This document shows positions 45,817 to 56,700 of a stretch of 64,000 nucleotides of DNA, one piece after another (position 1 is the first letter of the stretch; every line of letters begins with the position of its first letter). The position numbers and the translations under genes were made by a program. The stretch is from Lates calcarifer. Lineage: Eukaryota; Chordata; Actinopteri; Centropomidae. A model generated the notes under the pieces. That model ran no database searches, was not told the origin of the DNA, and was given only the letters and a program-made list of their open reading frames with translations. The stretch is from contig NC_066843.1 of NCBI RefSeq assembly GCF_001640805.2, positions 2,912,380 to 2,976,379 on the forward strand. Reading direction: 5' to 3'.

Positions 45817-47643
45817 TTAGAAGTCAATCTCCCTCATGTCAGTAGGAGTCCCGGCTCTTTCGTTCTCCACCTCCTCGTCTTTCTCCGAGGGGCCCTGCTG
45901 AAGCCCACTCCTCAGCCGCTGCCGGAGGCCATGTTCGATCATCTCGCTGTAGCACTGCAGCACCGCCTGAGCAGCAAGAGGAAGAAATGAAGGATTGTTG
46001 TCACAGATGCAAGTCAAATAAACGTATATGTGCAGTCTCAGACTCCTCAGACTCACCAGGTCAGTCTGGCACAGCTCTGCCAGTGCTTCACTCATCAGAG
46101 CCAGCTGAGAGGGGCCCCTGCTGCCCAGACCTCTCAGTGCACAGTTCAGCGACGCAGCAGCAACAAGTGACGGCGGAGCTCCAAGAAACCGGGAGTCGCA
46201 GACGCACATGGCGGCCAGCGTGTCGCTGTGCCGCCGCAGGGTGGAGAGCAGCTCCTCCTCGGACTCGCCGCCGCCTCCGTCTCCTCTCTGCGGCTCCACG
46301 GAGGCGAGAAAATGTGGGAGGAAGTCCTGAGGAGTCACGGCTGCTGTGTCCCAGCGGAGCGTGGCGAGGATGACTCGCTCCATTTCCTGAGGACGGAGGG
46401 AACAGGTGCATTTAAGAGAGAGAGTTGTATGATATTATGAGAATAAGTATTGTGTGTGCTAATACTGTCAGCTTGGATTTGGTGCATTTAAGTTCAGTGA
46501 TACTGAAACAGAGCCATTATATCCTCATTGATAATCACTGATTCACCTCAGTTTTAGGTTCAAAATCAGATAAAAGCACCAAAGTTAAAGTGAAGCATTC
46601 AGTCAAAATGTTTTCACAGCTCAAACAAGCTTTTCAAACAGGAGGGTTTCCTGCTTCTCCTCATCATATTTTCTAAGAAACTGAATCTTTTCGGTTTTTA
46701 ACTTTTTGTCAGACGTCATTTTGAGCTTTCAGGCAAAAATCATCACTTTATTTGTCAAAAAAAGAATCAAAATATGATATTTTGGGCTGTGGTAGCTGGT
46801 AATAGGCGTCTGTGTGTTGTTTTCCCCAGTTAACAGTATAGATTCTATGATTGATCGGTGAAATAAACAATATAAACTGGAGGTTGCTGCCTAATTTGAT
46901 TGGAAATTCACATCATCAGATACTTTTTAATTTGTTTGCACTGTGATATGACTGCTCTGATGTTTTCTCATTAAGATTAAACACCATAAAAAGGTGTAAA
47001 ACATATTCTGTGGTTAAAGTGAAGGTTTAATTAGTTTACACTCAGTGTAAGTAAAGTTACTCACCCTCAGGGTCGAAGGCTGGAAGCTGTACTCAGCTGC
47101 AGCGCAGAGTGTGTCGGCGGTGACGTTGTCGCACTCCGTGAGTTTGGAGGCGATGAGGATGCAGCCGGCGGCCAGGCAGTACGGCGAGACGGGCAGAGAC
47201 AGAGAGGCGGACAGGAACCTGTCCATCAGAGAGACGGACAGAGGGAACACGGCCTCGTCGCAGCCGCACTCGCAGCACACCTGCAGAGAGAGAGAGAGGA
47301 AACGCAGAGGTGTCACAGCTGCAGCTCTGCAGCATCACCAGGGTTTGGATTAAGAAACCTGGAGCGTGAGAGAGTTTCGTACCTCCAGGGCCCACTTGGC
47401 GAGCTCCTCCCTGCGCTCCGGGTCCCTCTGGATGAGGGTGACGTAGAGCATGGAGGGCATGTACCGCTCCTCCACGTGGAGCAGCCTCTGGATCACACGA
47501 TGCCCCGACACCGTGGGGTCCCAGGCGGCTCGCAGCTGAGACGGGCCCCTGATGTGGCCCCGGTCCTGGTCCTGGTCCTGGTCCTGGCTCTGGTCATCCT
47601 CCACCTCCTCGCACCACAGAGACACAGACATGCCTCTGTCCAT
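45817..47643 (-). CDS. ccndx: D-type cyclin, probably cyclin Dx (4 exons)
   Basis: A regulatory subunit of CDK4/6 acting at G1. Exons: 47383-47643, 47065-47280, 46057-46386, 45817-45966. These give 319 codons, 318 residues, with no frame break. The N-terminus has the RB-binding motif LxCxE (SLWCEE). The cyclin box holds PSMLYVTLIQRDPERREELA, WALEV, FPLSVSLMDRFLSASLSLPV and ILIASKLTECDNVTADTLC. The C-terminal fold reads ILATLRWDTAAVTPQDFLPH, and the end TPTDMREIDF matches the cyclin D1 Thr286 phospho-degron. QD repeats at residues 21-28 come from a six-base repeat. It is too diverged for ccnd1, ccnd2 or ccnd3 as I know them, and the human 19q13.33 block has no D cyclin. I therefore favour ccndx, a lineage reported from frog and fish. 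The symbol is less sure than the family. Confidence 0.8.
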
Positions 47644-47795
47644 CTGCAAAGCCTGATGGGTAAAACCTTGTTTACGTCCAAAATGGGGAGGAAACCTGTC
47701 GCCTCCCTGCAGATCCTCGTTTGTCCTGCTTTGGTTTGGACTCAGTGGTCCTGTGGTGCTCTGCTGAGTCTCACCCTTCAGCTACCTCCACAGAG

Positions 47796-47802
47796 TTTTA
47801 TA
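47796..47802 (-). promoter_or_regulatory. ccndx: TATA box of the D-type cyclin gene
   Basis: TATAAAA on the minus strand, in the context GGGTATAAAACTCTG. Transcription would start about 30 bases downstream (near 47768), giving a leader of about 125 bases before the ATG at 47643. The region above (47.81-48.1 kb) is G/A-rich. Confidence 0.65.
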
Positions 47803-48374
47803 CCCAGCAGGGAGGGAGGGAGGGGGAGAGAGAGGGAGGGGGAGTGGCTGGGAGGGAAGGGAGAGGAGCGCAGAGAGGGGCGGGGACCCTCGTGAGTGAC
47901 ATAAAATAAGAAGAAGACAACAATACGCTCTGAGCAACAATCACTCCAACAGGTGGAGAGAAGACGGAGAGCACGGGGGGGAGGAGGAGGGAGGTTAAGG
48001 GGGGGAGGAAAGAGGAGCAGACAAGAGAGGGAGTGGCCCGCAGGGGACTGAGCAACAGCTTGTCCCCGACAGTGAAAGAGAGAAGGGAGGAAAAGAAAAG
48101 GCTGCGAGGGGTGAGAGGCAGAGAGAGAGAGGAGAGGTCACCTCCACACTCTGACAATGGGAAGAGACAAAAGGACGAGGGTGTTTGTTTACAACGTGAG
48201 GAGGGAAGGCAACACGTCAGAATCCTGCCTCATCTGATAAATGTGAAGTGTAAAAAAACAGAAAAATAATGTCTATTCTTAAAATTATTTCTCCAATTTT
48301 TGATTTGTCCTGAGAGATACTGGATAGTTTTACCTCTGTAGGCAAAATTAAACAAGTTGTTAAGGAAGGTAGAG

Positions 48375-48640
48375 CTGAAATAATCAGTAATATAATCAAT
48401 TATTCAGTTGACAGAGAATAAAATCGGCAAGAATTCTTATAATTGATTAAAATTTAAATAATTTTGCAAGCAAGAATGCAGCAAATTAGCTGATTCCAGC
48501 ATCTTAAACATGAAGATTTTGTTTTTTCTTCCCCTTTTTTGATTATAAATTAAATATTTTTTTCCTTTTGCATGATTTTTTTAGAAAAAAACAAGATATT
48601 TCAAAATGAGAATGAGAGAAATTATTTTGCTCAGATTTTT
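48375..48640. repeat. Teleost interspersed repeat, family A (copy 4)
   Basis: Shares 'gaaataatcagtaatataatc', 'gacagagaataaaatcggcaag', 'ttccagcatcttaaacatgaagat' and the A-rich tail with the other copies. Non-coding. Confidence 0.55.
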
Positions 48641-48779
48641 CATTATTTTCTGACTGTTTCGTAAACAAAACAATATTAAAACAAACAGAACATGAAGCTG
48701 CTGGATGCAAACAACATAAATACAAACAAGGAAACAATGACTTAACTGATCCAGAAACTGCAGAAAATAAAAATATGAC

Positions 48780-49060
48780 ATTATTTTTGAGAATTTTAAT
48801 GATTATTTTGAGATAATAATTCATTATTTTGAGAAAAGTTATGGTTATTTTAAGATATTAGCTCAATAGTTTAGTAAAGTTTAGAATTATTTTGATGTAC
48901 TGACTCACTATTTCAAGAAAATTCTTTTTTTTAAGATGAACTCATTATTTCAAGAAAAGTTATTGTTATTTTGAGATATTAGCTCAATATTTAGAGAATG
49001 TTTATAATCATATTTCGAGAAGGTTTTTCATTACTGTTAAGTGCTAAATCATTATTTTGG
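48780..49060. repeat. Degenerate tandem repeat, unit about 45-55 bp
   Basis: The phrase 'ttattttgagaaaagttatggttattttaagatattagctcaa' recurs with changes five to six times, for example near 48815, 48945 and 48985. AT-rich; no coding potential. Confidence 0.65.
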
Positions 49061-49964
49061 TAAAGTTTCTTGTTAAACTGACCTGCAGCATCATTTTTAA
49101 TGATCACACCAGGAGAAATGTGCTTCAAAAGCAAAACACATTTTGTTCAGTTTCAGTGAATTCATAATCTGAAATTTTGGGAACAACTTGTCTAAATTCT
49201 CATTTTCACGTCACCAAGAGTCAAATTAGTGTAAAAACAGTAAAAGCTGCTTCATTAATCTCATATTTCTTGGTCAGAGAGAGAAGAAAATGCAGTAAAA
49301 GTAAATGTGTTCATCAAAGTTTTGGCTCCTCTCTCTTTTCTCTGAGGATTCTCATTGTCAAAGCAACCTGTGTCCCGTCGGCCTCCCCTCCCAGCGCCTG
49401 TGGCAATCTGCTGCTCGAGTTTAAAGAGCAGCGAAGCCACCGGGGAGGGCTGGGCGAGGTATGTGCAACAGACAGTGGAGCCGGGGCAGGTCAATGAGCC
49501 GTATTGTCTCCCTTTTCAAATCAGTGTCAGACAACAGCCCCTGGCCTTCTGCCTGCTGCTGGATCCTCTCACACACACACACACTTTACACATTCACGGG
49601 GTAGACACACTTTTCACACACTCCCCGGGGACTCCTCTGACGGTCACAATGGGGTCGCACGCTCACCAGTGGAGAATACAGATTGTATTTGACACAGTCA
49701 TTACAGGTGGCTTTTCACACATTAAGGCTTCAATGGCAGCTCATGTTTCCAATGAGGAGTTAAATGGACGAGCGCACTGACACCAGCAGGACTTGATTTC
49801 AGCTCTCATACTCTATTCAACCTGGACGTGACGACTGCTTTACTCACTACGACTAGAAGCAGATTCACGGTCATGTTTATAATAAATCAACTTCAGAGGT
49901 TTTTAATTAAAATTATAACATTTAATTTAGTGATTATGGAACTGATTCTTTCATATTTTACAGC

Positions 49965-50365
49965 AACGGAGGAAGTATTCACATCCTTTCAAAGTAAAAG
50001 CAGCAATACTGTAATGTAAAAATACTCCATTACTTAAGTCCTGTCTTTAAAGTGCTGCTTCACTAAAACTAAATATGTATTATTAGCAAAATGCAGCTAA
50101 ATTATAAGAACTGAAACTGAACTTAGTATAAGAAAAATAATGTTGTATTATTATATTATTGGAGAATTATTGCTGATGTATTAATGTGTAGGTGGCATTT
50201 GACCTTTTACCTTTAATCTGTGACATCAGGTTGTTTTATGTAAAGATTTCTTTGTGTGAAAATAAACAGTAAAAAGTAGAAGATCTCCCTGTGAACTGCA
50301 GAGGACAATAAACCGGCATAAAATGGAAATACTCAGGTAAATGTACTTAGTTACAGCAGTCAGCA
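49965..50365. repeat. Teleost interspersed repeat, family C
   Basis: 'aggaagtattcacatcctttcaaagtaaaagcagcaat' at one end and 'ataaaatggaaatactcaggtaaatgtactta' at the other frame a block also present at 7505-7725. Fragments occur at 36465-36525, 38590-38645, 52060-52235 and 52920-53035. I recognise the 'aagtaaaagtacttaagtac' type as common in teleost genomes. Confidence 0.6.
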
Positions 50366-52059
50366 GGGTTAGAGCGGTGAATATAAACTTGGATGTTTAA
50401 ATAAAGAAAACAGAAAAACTATATTTCACATTTTAAAACCCTCAGTTTTTATAGTTTTCTGTTACAGATGAGTTTTAATCTGTGAGTTTGATGTGGTCTG
50501 TCTGTATCAGTGACAGCAGATAAACTGACATATGGACAAACTGTCTGAATCACATAGCTGGAATTCCTGCTTTCAGATAAAGAACATGTTTGTAATGAAT
50601 CTGTTTCTCTTATTTGCAGCTCAGAGACATCTGTCTTCTTAGATTTGGACTTTTCTGTGTTTGTCTTTTTCAAAGAGAGTTTAATGAGTGAAGCCTCCTG
50701 TTATTACTTTCGGTGGCTGCAGAAATTTTCTTCCACAATAATCCACACGATGGATCCACTTCAGAAGGTTGTACACTGTTATCAGAGGTTACAGGAAAAC
50801 TGATTGAACCTAATGTCATAACTGCATTATTTAGTGTAATTCCACGTACAACAGGTGTCTCTTGTTGCGTTTGTTCTCTTTGTTATCATCATTTTATTTA
50901 ATCCATTCATTTATTTTTTGTATCTACGTCGTCCTGATTTTGTTTTAGGTTCGTTTTCTTGCTTTAATTTTGTTTTGTTGACGCAGTTGTATTGTTGTAT
51001 TTGTATATATTGTTGTTGTGTTTGTGTTCACTTAAAAAATGCAGAAAAATGTTAACAAGTAGAGTGGAGAAAGAAAAAGGAAATAAAGGAAGTTGTGCTG
51101 ATAAAAAAAAGGTATAAAAATAATCATAATAATAATAATAAAATCAATAATAAAGTTTCACACTAAGCGGCAGATTATTGATTGGATTTTGTGATAAAAG
51201 CAGATTAAACTCTGATTTAAGTGATAAATTTAGGCAGAATAAAGAAGAACTGACAAAATCTAAATAAATAAAACTGAAACCTGTGAAATTATCGTCCGAA
51301 CACACACCCAGAGCAAAGGAAAGCACAGGGAGTGGATGCAGAGCCACATCATCTACTGCAGATAACAGCTTTTCTAATGAGACCATGAAGAGGCCGTAAT
51401 CCTCCGACACTCGGCTCGATTGTGGCATTAGTGAGAGAATATGGGGTTTAAAGCTGTCGACACGACCCTCGCCCATAAAACAGGCTTTGAGAGGAGCTGA
51501 AAGCAGATTGAGTTTGAATGAAGGAGTGAGTGAGTTTGGCTCTGGCAGTCAAGTGAGGTCAGGTTGGGCGAGGAGGAGGAGGAGGAGGAGGAGGGTGAGG
51601 AGTGCCAGATCGCCGGTCCCTGTTTAAGCACCCTGTTAAATTCATACATCGCAGCTGTATTCAAACAACACGGATCGAGGGGCGGAGAAGAGACAGCGAC
51701 GGGAAAAAAGGAGGTGTGGTTAACCCCGCCCCTCATTTTCCAGCTCATTTCCCGGGACAGTGGAGAACAGAGGTCCTATTTTCCCCCTCAGCCATTCACC
51801 TCACACTGACACCTGCTGGTCCTCCCAGAGGGGGAGGAGAGGGGAGGAGGAGAGAGGAGGGAGAGAGGGCAAAGTTTAACCAGTTCACAAGTTAAGATAC
51901 TGGATTAAACAATGTTACTGTCACACTGGAATAATCAGAGTTTATCAGTTTAATCCCAAAACTACAGCTTTTATATTTGTGTTTATCAGCTGTTCTTCAC
52001 TTTGAATTATTTTTAATTTTCATCTGTCGTCGCACAAATCATCCACAGCTGTGAGGAAC

Positions 52060-52400
52060 TTCTACTTCACCTGAGTATTTCCATTTTATACTTCGACTCA
52101 GAGGGAAATATTCTTTTTACTGCACTAAACATATGATCAGATCATCAAAGCACTGATTCTTTACTCTTACCTAGTAAAAGTACTTATACTGTGATGTCAA
52201 AAATACTTAAATACAGTTAGATACTTTACTCTGGTGGTTCCCAGCCTGGGGGTTGGGTCCCTCCAAATGGCCGCCAGATAAATCTCAGGGGTCGTGACTT
52301 TATTCATGGGGAGGAAAGAAGAAAAACAAAGTTGTGCTGCACAAATTTCTATTTATTCTTTGGCCTTTTCTGCTTTTTTATCATAAAATATCAGATAAAA
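52060..52400. repeat. Two abutting teleost repeats (family C and a 'ggttgggtccctcc' element)
   Basis: 52060-52235 has 'ctgagtatttccattttatac' and 'agtaaaagtacttatactgtg'. From about 52230, 'tggtggttcccagcctgggg', 'ttgggtccctccaaatggcc' and 'aaatctcaggggtcgtgac' mark a second element familiar from percomorph DNA. Decayed; no frame. Confidence 0.55.
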
Positions 52401-53094
52401 TCATCTGTTTCAGCCTCATACAGTTATTAAAATGAAAACATCCGAGAGGTTTAGAGAGGAATTATCTCTCTCAGTATTAGACACTTAGATTTAATGTTTT
52501 TTAAAGTCAAATTAAGACTGATTTTTGGACATAATCATGCAGGTAAATATAAAGTTTAAGCATTATATATGTGGTCCTGTGCAGAGGCAGGTTTTCTGTA
52601 GGAATATGGTCGGTAGAGAGGTAAGTGCAAGTATAAAGTAAAAAGACAGTTTTAGGTTCAGTGGCAGGTTTAATGATTTTTAACAGCAGAAATGTGGACG
52701 TTAACGCAGAGGAGCTTGACTTATTTGACAAAATAAAGTTTAAAATTGGGTAAATTAAATCAATTAAATGTTTCAGATCTCACAAATTTTAATTTAAGAC
52801 CATGTAATGACTTTTTAAGAACCTGCAGACGCCCTGTCATGAGCTAAAAAGGCTGAGTGTTGTATTTTTTAATAGTTTATCGCACATTTTTTTAATGCAA
52901 AACCTAAATCTGAAAGTAACTAAAGCTCTCAAATAAATGCAGAGGAGTAAAAAGTTCAATATCTGCCTCTAAGATAAAGTGAAATACTTACATAAAATTA
53001 TATCATTCTTGAGTAAATGTACCTTCCACCCGTAAACAAAGACCTGGCTGTGAGCAGACCAAAGAAAAGAATAAGGTTGAAAACTCTGCTTCAT

Positions 53095-53732
53095 TAAGAT
53101 TTAACCATTTATTTGGTAATAATCAGCGGATGAAAATGTTATACAGATAATTACAAGGCTTAAAGTATCACCACGCCGCGATGTGAAAACTATAAGGCAT
53201 GCAAAAACTTTGCATAGGGCTGGAATGGCGTCGTACAGTACTAACACGGTGCTGCCTGTGAGCTCATCCTTCATCTTCTTCTTCCCTTTTTTCAGAGAAA
53301 ACAGCGGCGAGGGGACGGCGGCGGCGGGGGGAGGAGTCTAAACCAAACTCAACAAAAAGCACCGACGGCACGCGGACGAGCGGAGGCGAATAAAGTTCTT
53401 AAATAAGTGGTGAAAAGGTGAAAGAGCAGCATCAAACGGAGGATGGAGAGACGCACAGGATGTAAACAAGTGACAGAGCTGAGGTGGGAAACGAGGAGGA
53501 CGATCGTGAAGAGACGGAGCACTGCAAACACGACTATAGTGTTTAAATATCTGGGACTGTAACATTCATGGGTACATGAAAAGAAAACTGCGTCAACAGC
53601 GCCCCCTGCCTCTGACAAACAGTAACAACAGTCTTCACCTCATTCCTTCATGGAGTCATACACAGTATATATGTATATTTTTCATATATAAATATCTCCC
53701 TCTCGTGTCTTAGTGTCAGTCCACCTGCAGAT
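53095..53732 (-). other. tbc1d17: tbc1d17 3' untranslated region
   Basis: From the TAA stop at 53733-53735 to a minus-strand AATAAA at 53108-53113. It includes a CTCF-like core (53599-53608). No other gene is seen. Confidence 0.6.
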
Positions 53733-56700
53733 TTAAGGATAAGTGGGACCGTGTGCTGAATCAGAGGAGGCAGCTCCCGCCTGTGTTTCCCCGAGGAGGC
53801 GTTGCGTCTCGCTGGCCTGGGAGTCCGGGCTGTCGTCCTCGGAGCTGGAGGGGACGTACAGACCCAGGACCTGCTGAACCTTCAGGGGAAGCTCCTGGAG
53901 GAGGAGAGGAGAAACAGAAGCACTGAGAATCTGATGTTCTGTCTGTAATGCAGCTGATCTACTTATTAAACACCAATGAGACACAGATCAAACCACATTC
54001 ACCTATAAAAACATTTTAAAGTGTCACTGCAAAAGCAAACGGATGAAGAATTCAGGATAGACAGTGCACATATTTAAACAGATGGAACTGATTAATGTTA
54101 AGTAAATGCATAAAAATGAAAATAAAAACATCAATTACACCCTGTGGAAAAACAGAAAATACAGTTTTCCACACGATTTTTGAAAGAACAACGTTTATAT
54201 AACGCAAAACAAATGAGAAAATAACACAAACAATAATGTTGAGACTAATGTTCAGGAGCCTGATACAGTCGACAGCAGTGATTCTCAACATTCCTGGTTT
54301 GTGGTATCTTCAACTAAAGAGACTGTATCTGCTCATGAAAGAAAAGTTGTATTTTAGAAAAAGCAAACATTGAAGCTTCTCTCCAGATATTTTGATTGAC
54401 TGTGATGAGGTGAAACACTTCTTACCTTGCACTGAATCAGCTGCAGGTAGATCGCCTCTGCTCCGCGGAGAACACTCTGCAGATCCAACTTCATCGTCAG
54501 CTCGTTAATGTGCTGCAGATCGATCACAACAAAGAAATGAATCCACGCATGACTCGCAGGTTTCTGTCTACACCACGTCACAATTTCTCCTTCTGTTTCT
54601 GAGATATAACGTTGAATAACGTCCAGAGAAGCGTTTTTGTTTTGACCTTTTATATATAAAATATCGTTTTAAGTCCAAATTTGAAGAAATTCCCTGCAAT
54701 GATTTATCACGTTCACAAGAACGAGACAGAAAACAAAACGCCTCCAGCCTCTGCGGTCGCCAGATCAGAAGCATAAAAACATGAATATTAAAAGACAAAG
54801 TGACTGCAGTCGTATCCTGAGCACACACCTTCAGAATCGTGTTGAAGTCGTGGTCGGAGCCGATCAGCTCTCCTCTCTGAGACTCCAGGATGGAGCAGGC
54901 GATCAGCAGGTGGAAGTTGTCGCATGGGAAGTCGAGTCCACAAGACCTGAGGAGGAAAACAGGAAAAGTTACTCATTTTTTAATACTTCCTTAAACGTCA
55001 AACACTTTAAACACGATGTTATGTTCATCACTGTGCTCTAAAATTAAGTTTAACACCATCAAGGCTCAGAGGACCAGTCTGTGGGATTTAGTGACATCTA
55101 GTGGTGATAATGCAGATTGCAACCGGCTGAGCACCCCTCCCCTCTCTGCTCCCTTTCCGAGCCTGAGGGAGAATCTATGATGACTTTCAGGTAATGGAAA
55201 AACACTAAAGGAACTCTCTAGAGCCAGAGTTTGGGTTACTGGAACATGGCAGCTCTGTGGAGAAGGCTCCGCCCCCTGTCTAGATACGAAGTGTTCATTC
55301 TCAGCTGACAAAAACACAACAGTTATATTCTGATTATTCTCCATTTCTGCAACAGATCCCCTGAATCCTACAAACCAGTGACGTTTTAGCATGATAAAGA
55401 TTTTCATCAAGATTCTCACCTCCCACAGAGTGAGGATGTCCTCGAAGGAAAACTCTCTCTTGAACCAGATGAGCAGCCAGCGGAAACAGAAGCAAAGCGA
55501 GCCGCTGTCCTGAGAGTCTGAGGGACAAAGAAAAGGAATGTGTTTTTATTTAAACTGAGAGACAACCAGTGCCTCTTTATTCTTGTTTCTGCCCTACTTT
55601 TCACTGCACTATCCTCATGACTTTTGCTACACGTGCCCAGCTTCGCCTCAGGGCATTAGGGTTTTTTATTTGAATTGAATCCAGCCTGTGTGGGTGAATA
55701 TTAGCTGACTAACCCAGGAAGTCACACAGCTCCGGGTCCAGAGCCTTCAGCAGGATACTGAGCTGCAGGAGCTGCTGCTTCATGGCCTCCTGAGACTCTT
55801 CAAAGTTCTGGTGCTGCAGGAGAAGAAAACAGGAGAGAGGACCGTCGGTCACCAGGAGGTCTGAGCCGGTCAAATGAAGTCTGCTATTTATACGAGCTGC
55901 TGAGTTTGAAACTTTAACAAAGATCACACTGAAAAACATCCAAAAAACAAACCTAACAATGTGTGCTCTAATTTAAACCAGAACCACTGATGAAGCCTGA
56001 AGTCATCACGTAATAATTTCCCCGACCAAACTAAACCCGAACAATCAGGTTTGGATTTAAACTCTGAGTCAAACTTTCTGTTCTGATATTAGTGCTGTTG
56101 CTGAGCTGCAGTCTGATATAACACAGCTGCACAGATCTGAATCTCCTCTGATTGACTGTGACTAAAAACAGAGGTATCTCTACTGACCACCAGCTCCATG
56201 AAGCCTGTGAGACACCAGAAGGACTCCACCTCGTTCTGGGTGATGAAGAGGAGAGGAGAGAGGAGGTCGCTCATCCCCTGCACGTAACCTGCACGAAAGG
56301 AAACAAAGAAATCTGATCCAGAGTTTTACTGCAGGTGCTGTGCTGTAATATAAACCTTGAAATGTTTCCCAGTGAGGAAATATTTTCATTTGTGAATTCA
56401 TACTGTTACATATTGACCTCAGAGTTTATCTCTGACTTTATGTGGATTTAAAAACCTCCACACAGTCTGAGGTCGTCAGGTAAAGCTGTGGTCTCTCACA
56501 GTTTCTAAATCTGTGTGTGCCAGGGTTAGAAACCTGTTCCTGTTTCAGACTAAAGGGATTCTGGGAGTTTCAGCTGTAAAAACTGTCCGACCAAAGTGAT
56601 GCTTTATTTAAATCGGAAGCCCATTTTTAAAAATACATACCAAGGTCAAAGTTGTACATGCAGTACGTCATCAGCACATCGTGAAGCAGAGTCAGTCCTG

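Larger units (their letters stand above)
48100..53090. other. Repeat-rich intergenic region between tbc1d17 and ccndx
   Basis: No exon with protein similarity is visible. Contents: family A repeat (48375-48640); a degenerate tandem array (48780-49060); unique-looking DNA at 49.2-49.8 kb; family C repeats (49965-50365, 52060-52235, 52920-53035); a GGA microsatellite (51568-51595); another teleost repeat (about 52230-52400). Confidence 0.5.

Noticed and set aside
49177..49780. Possible plus-strand gene (frames of 106 and 141 codons)
   Set aside because: No recognisable domain or consistent splice sites; a (CA)n run lies within the longer frame.
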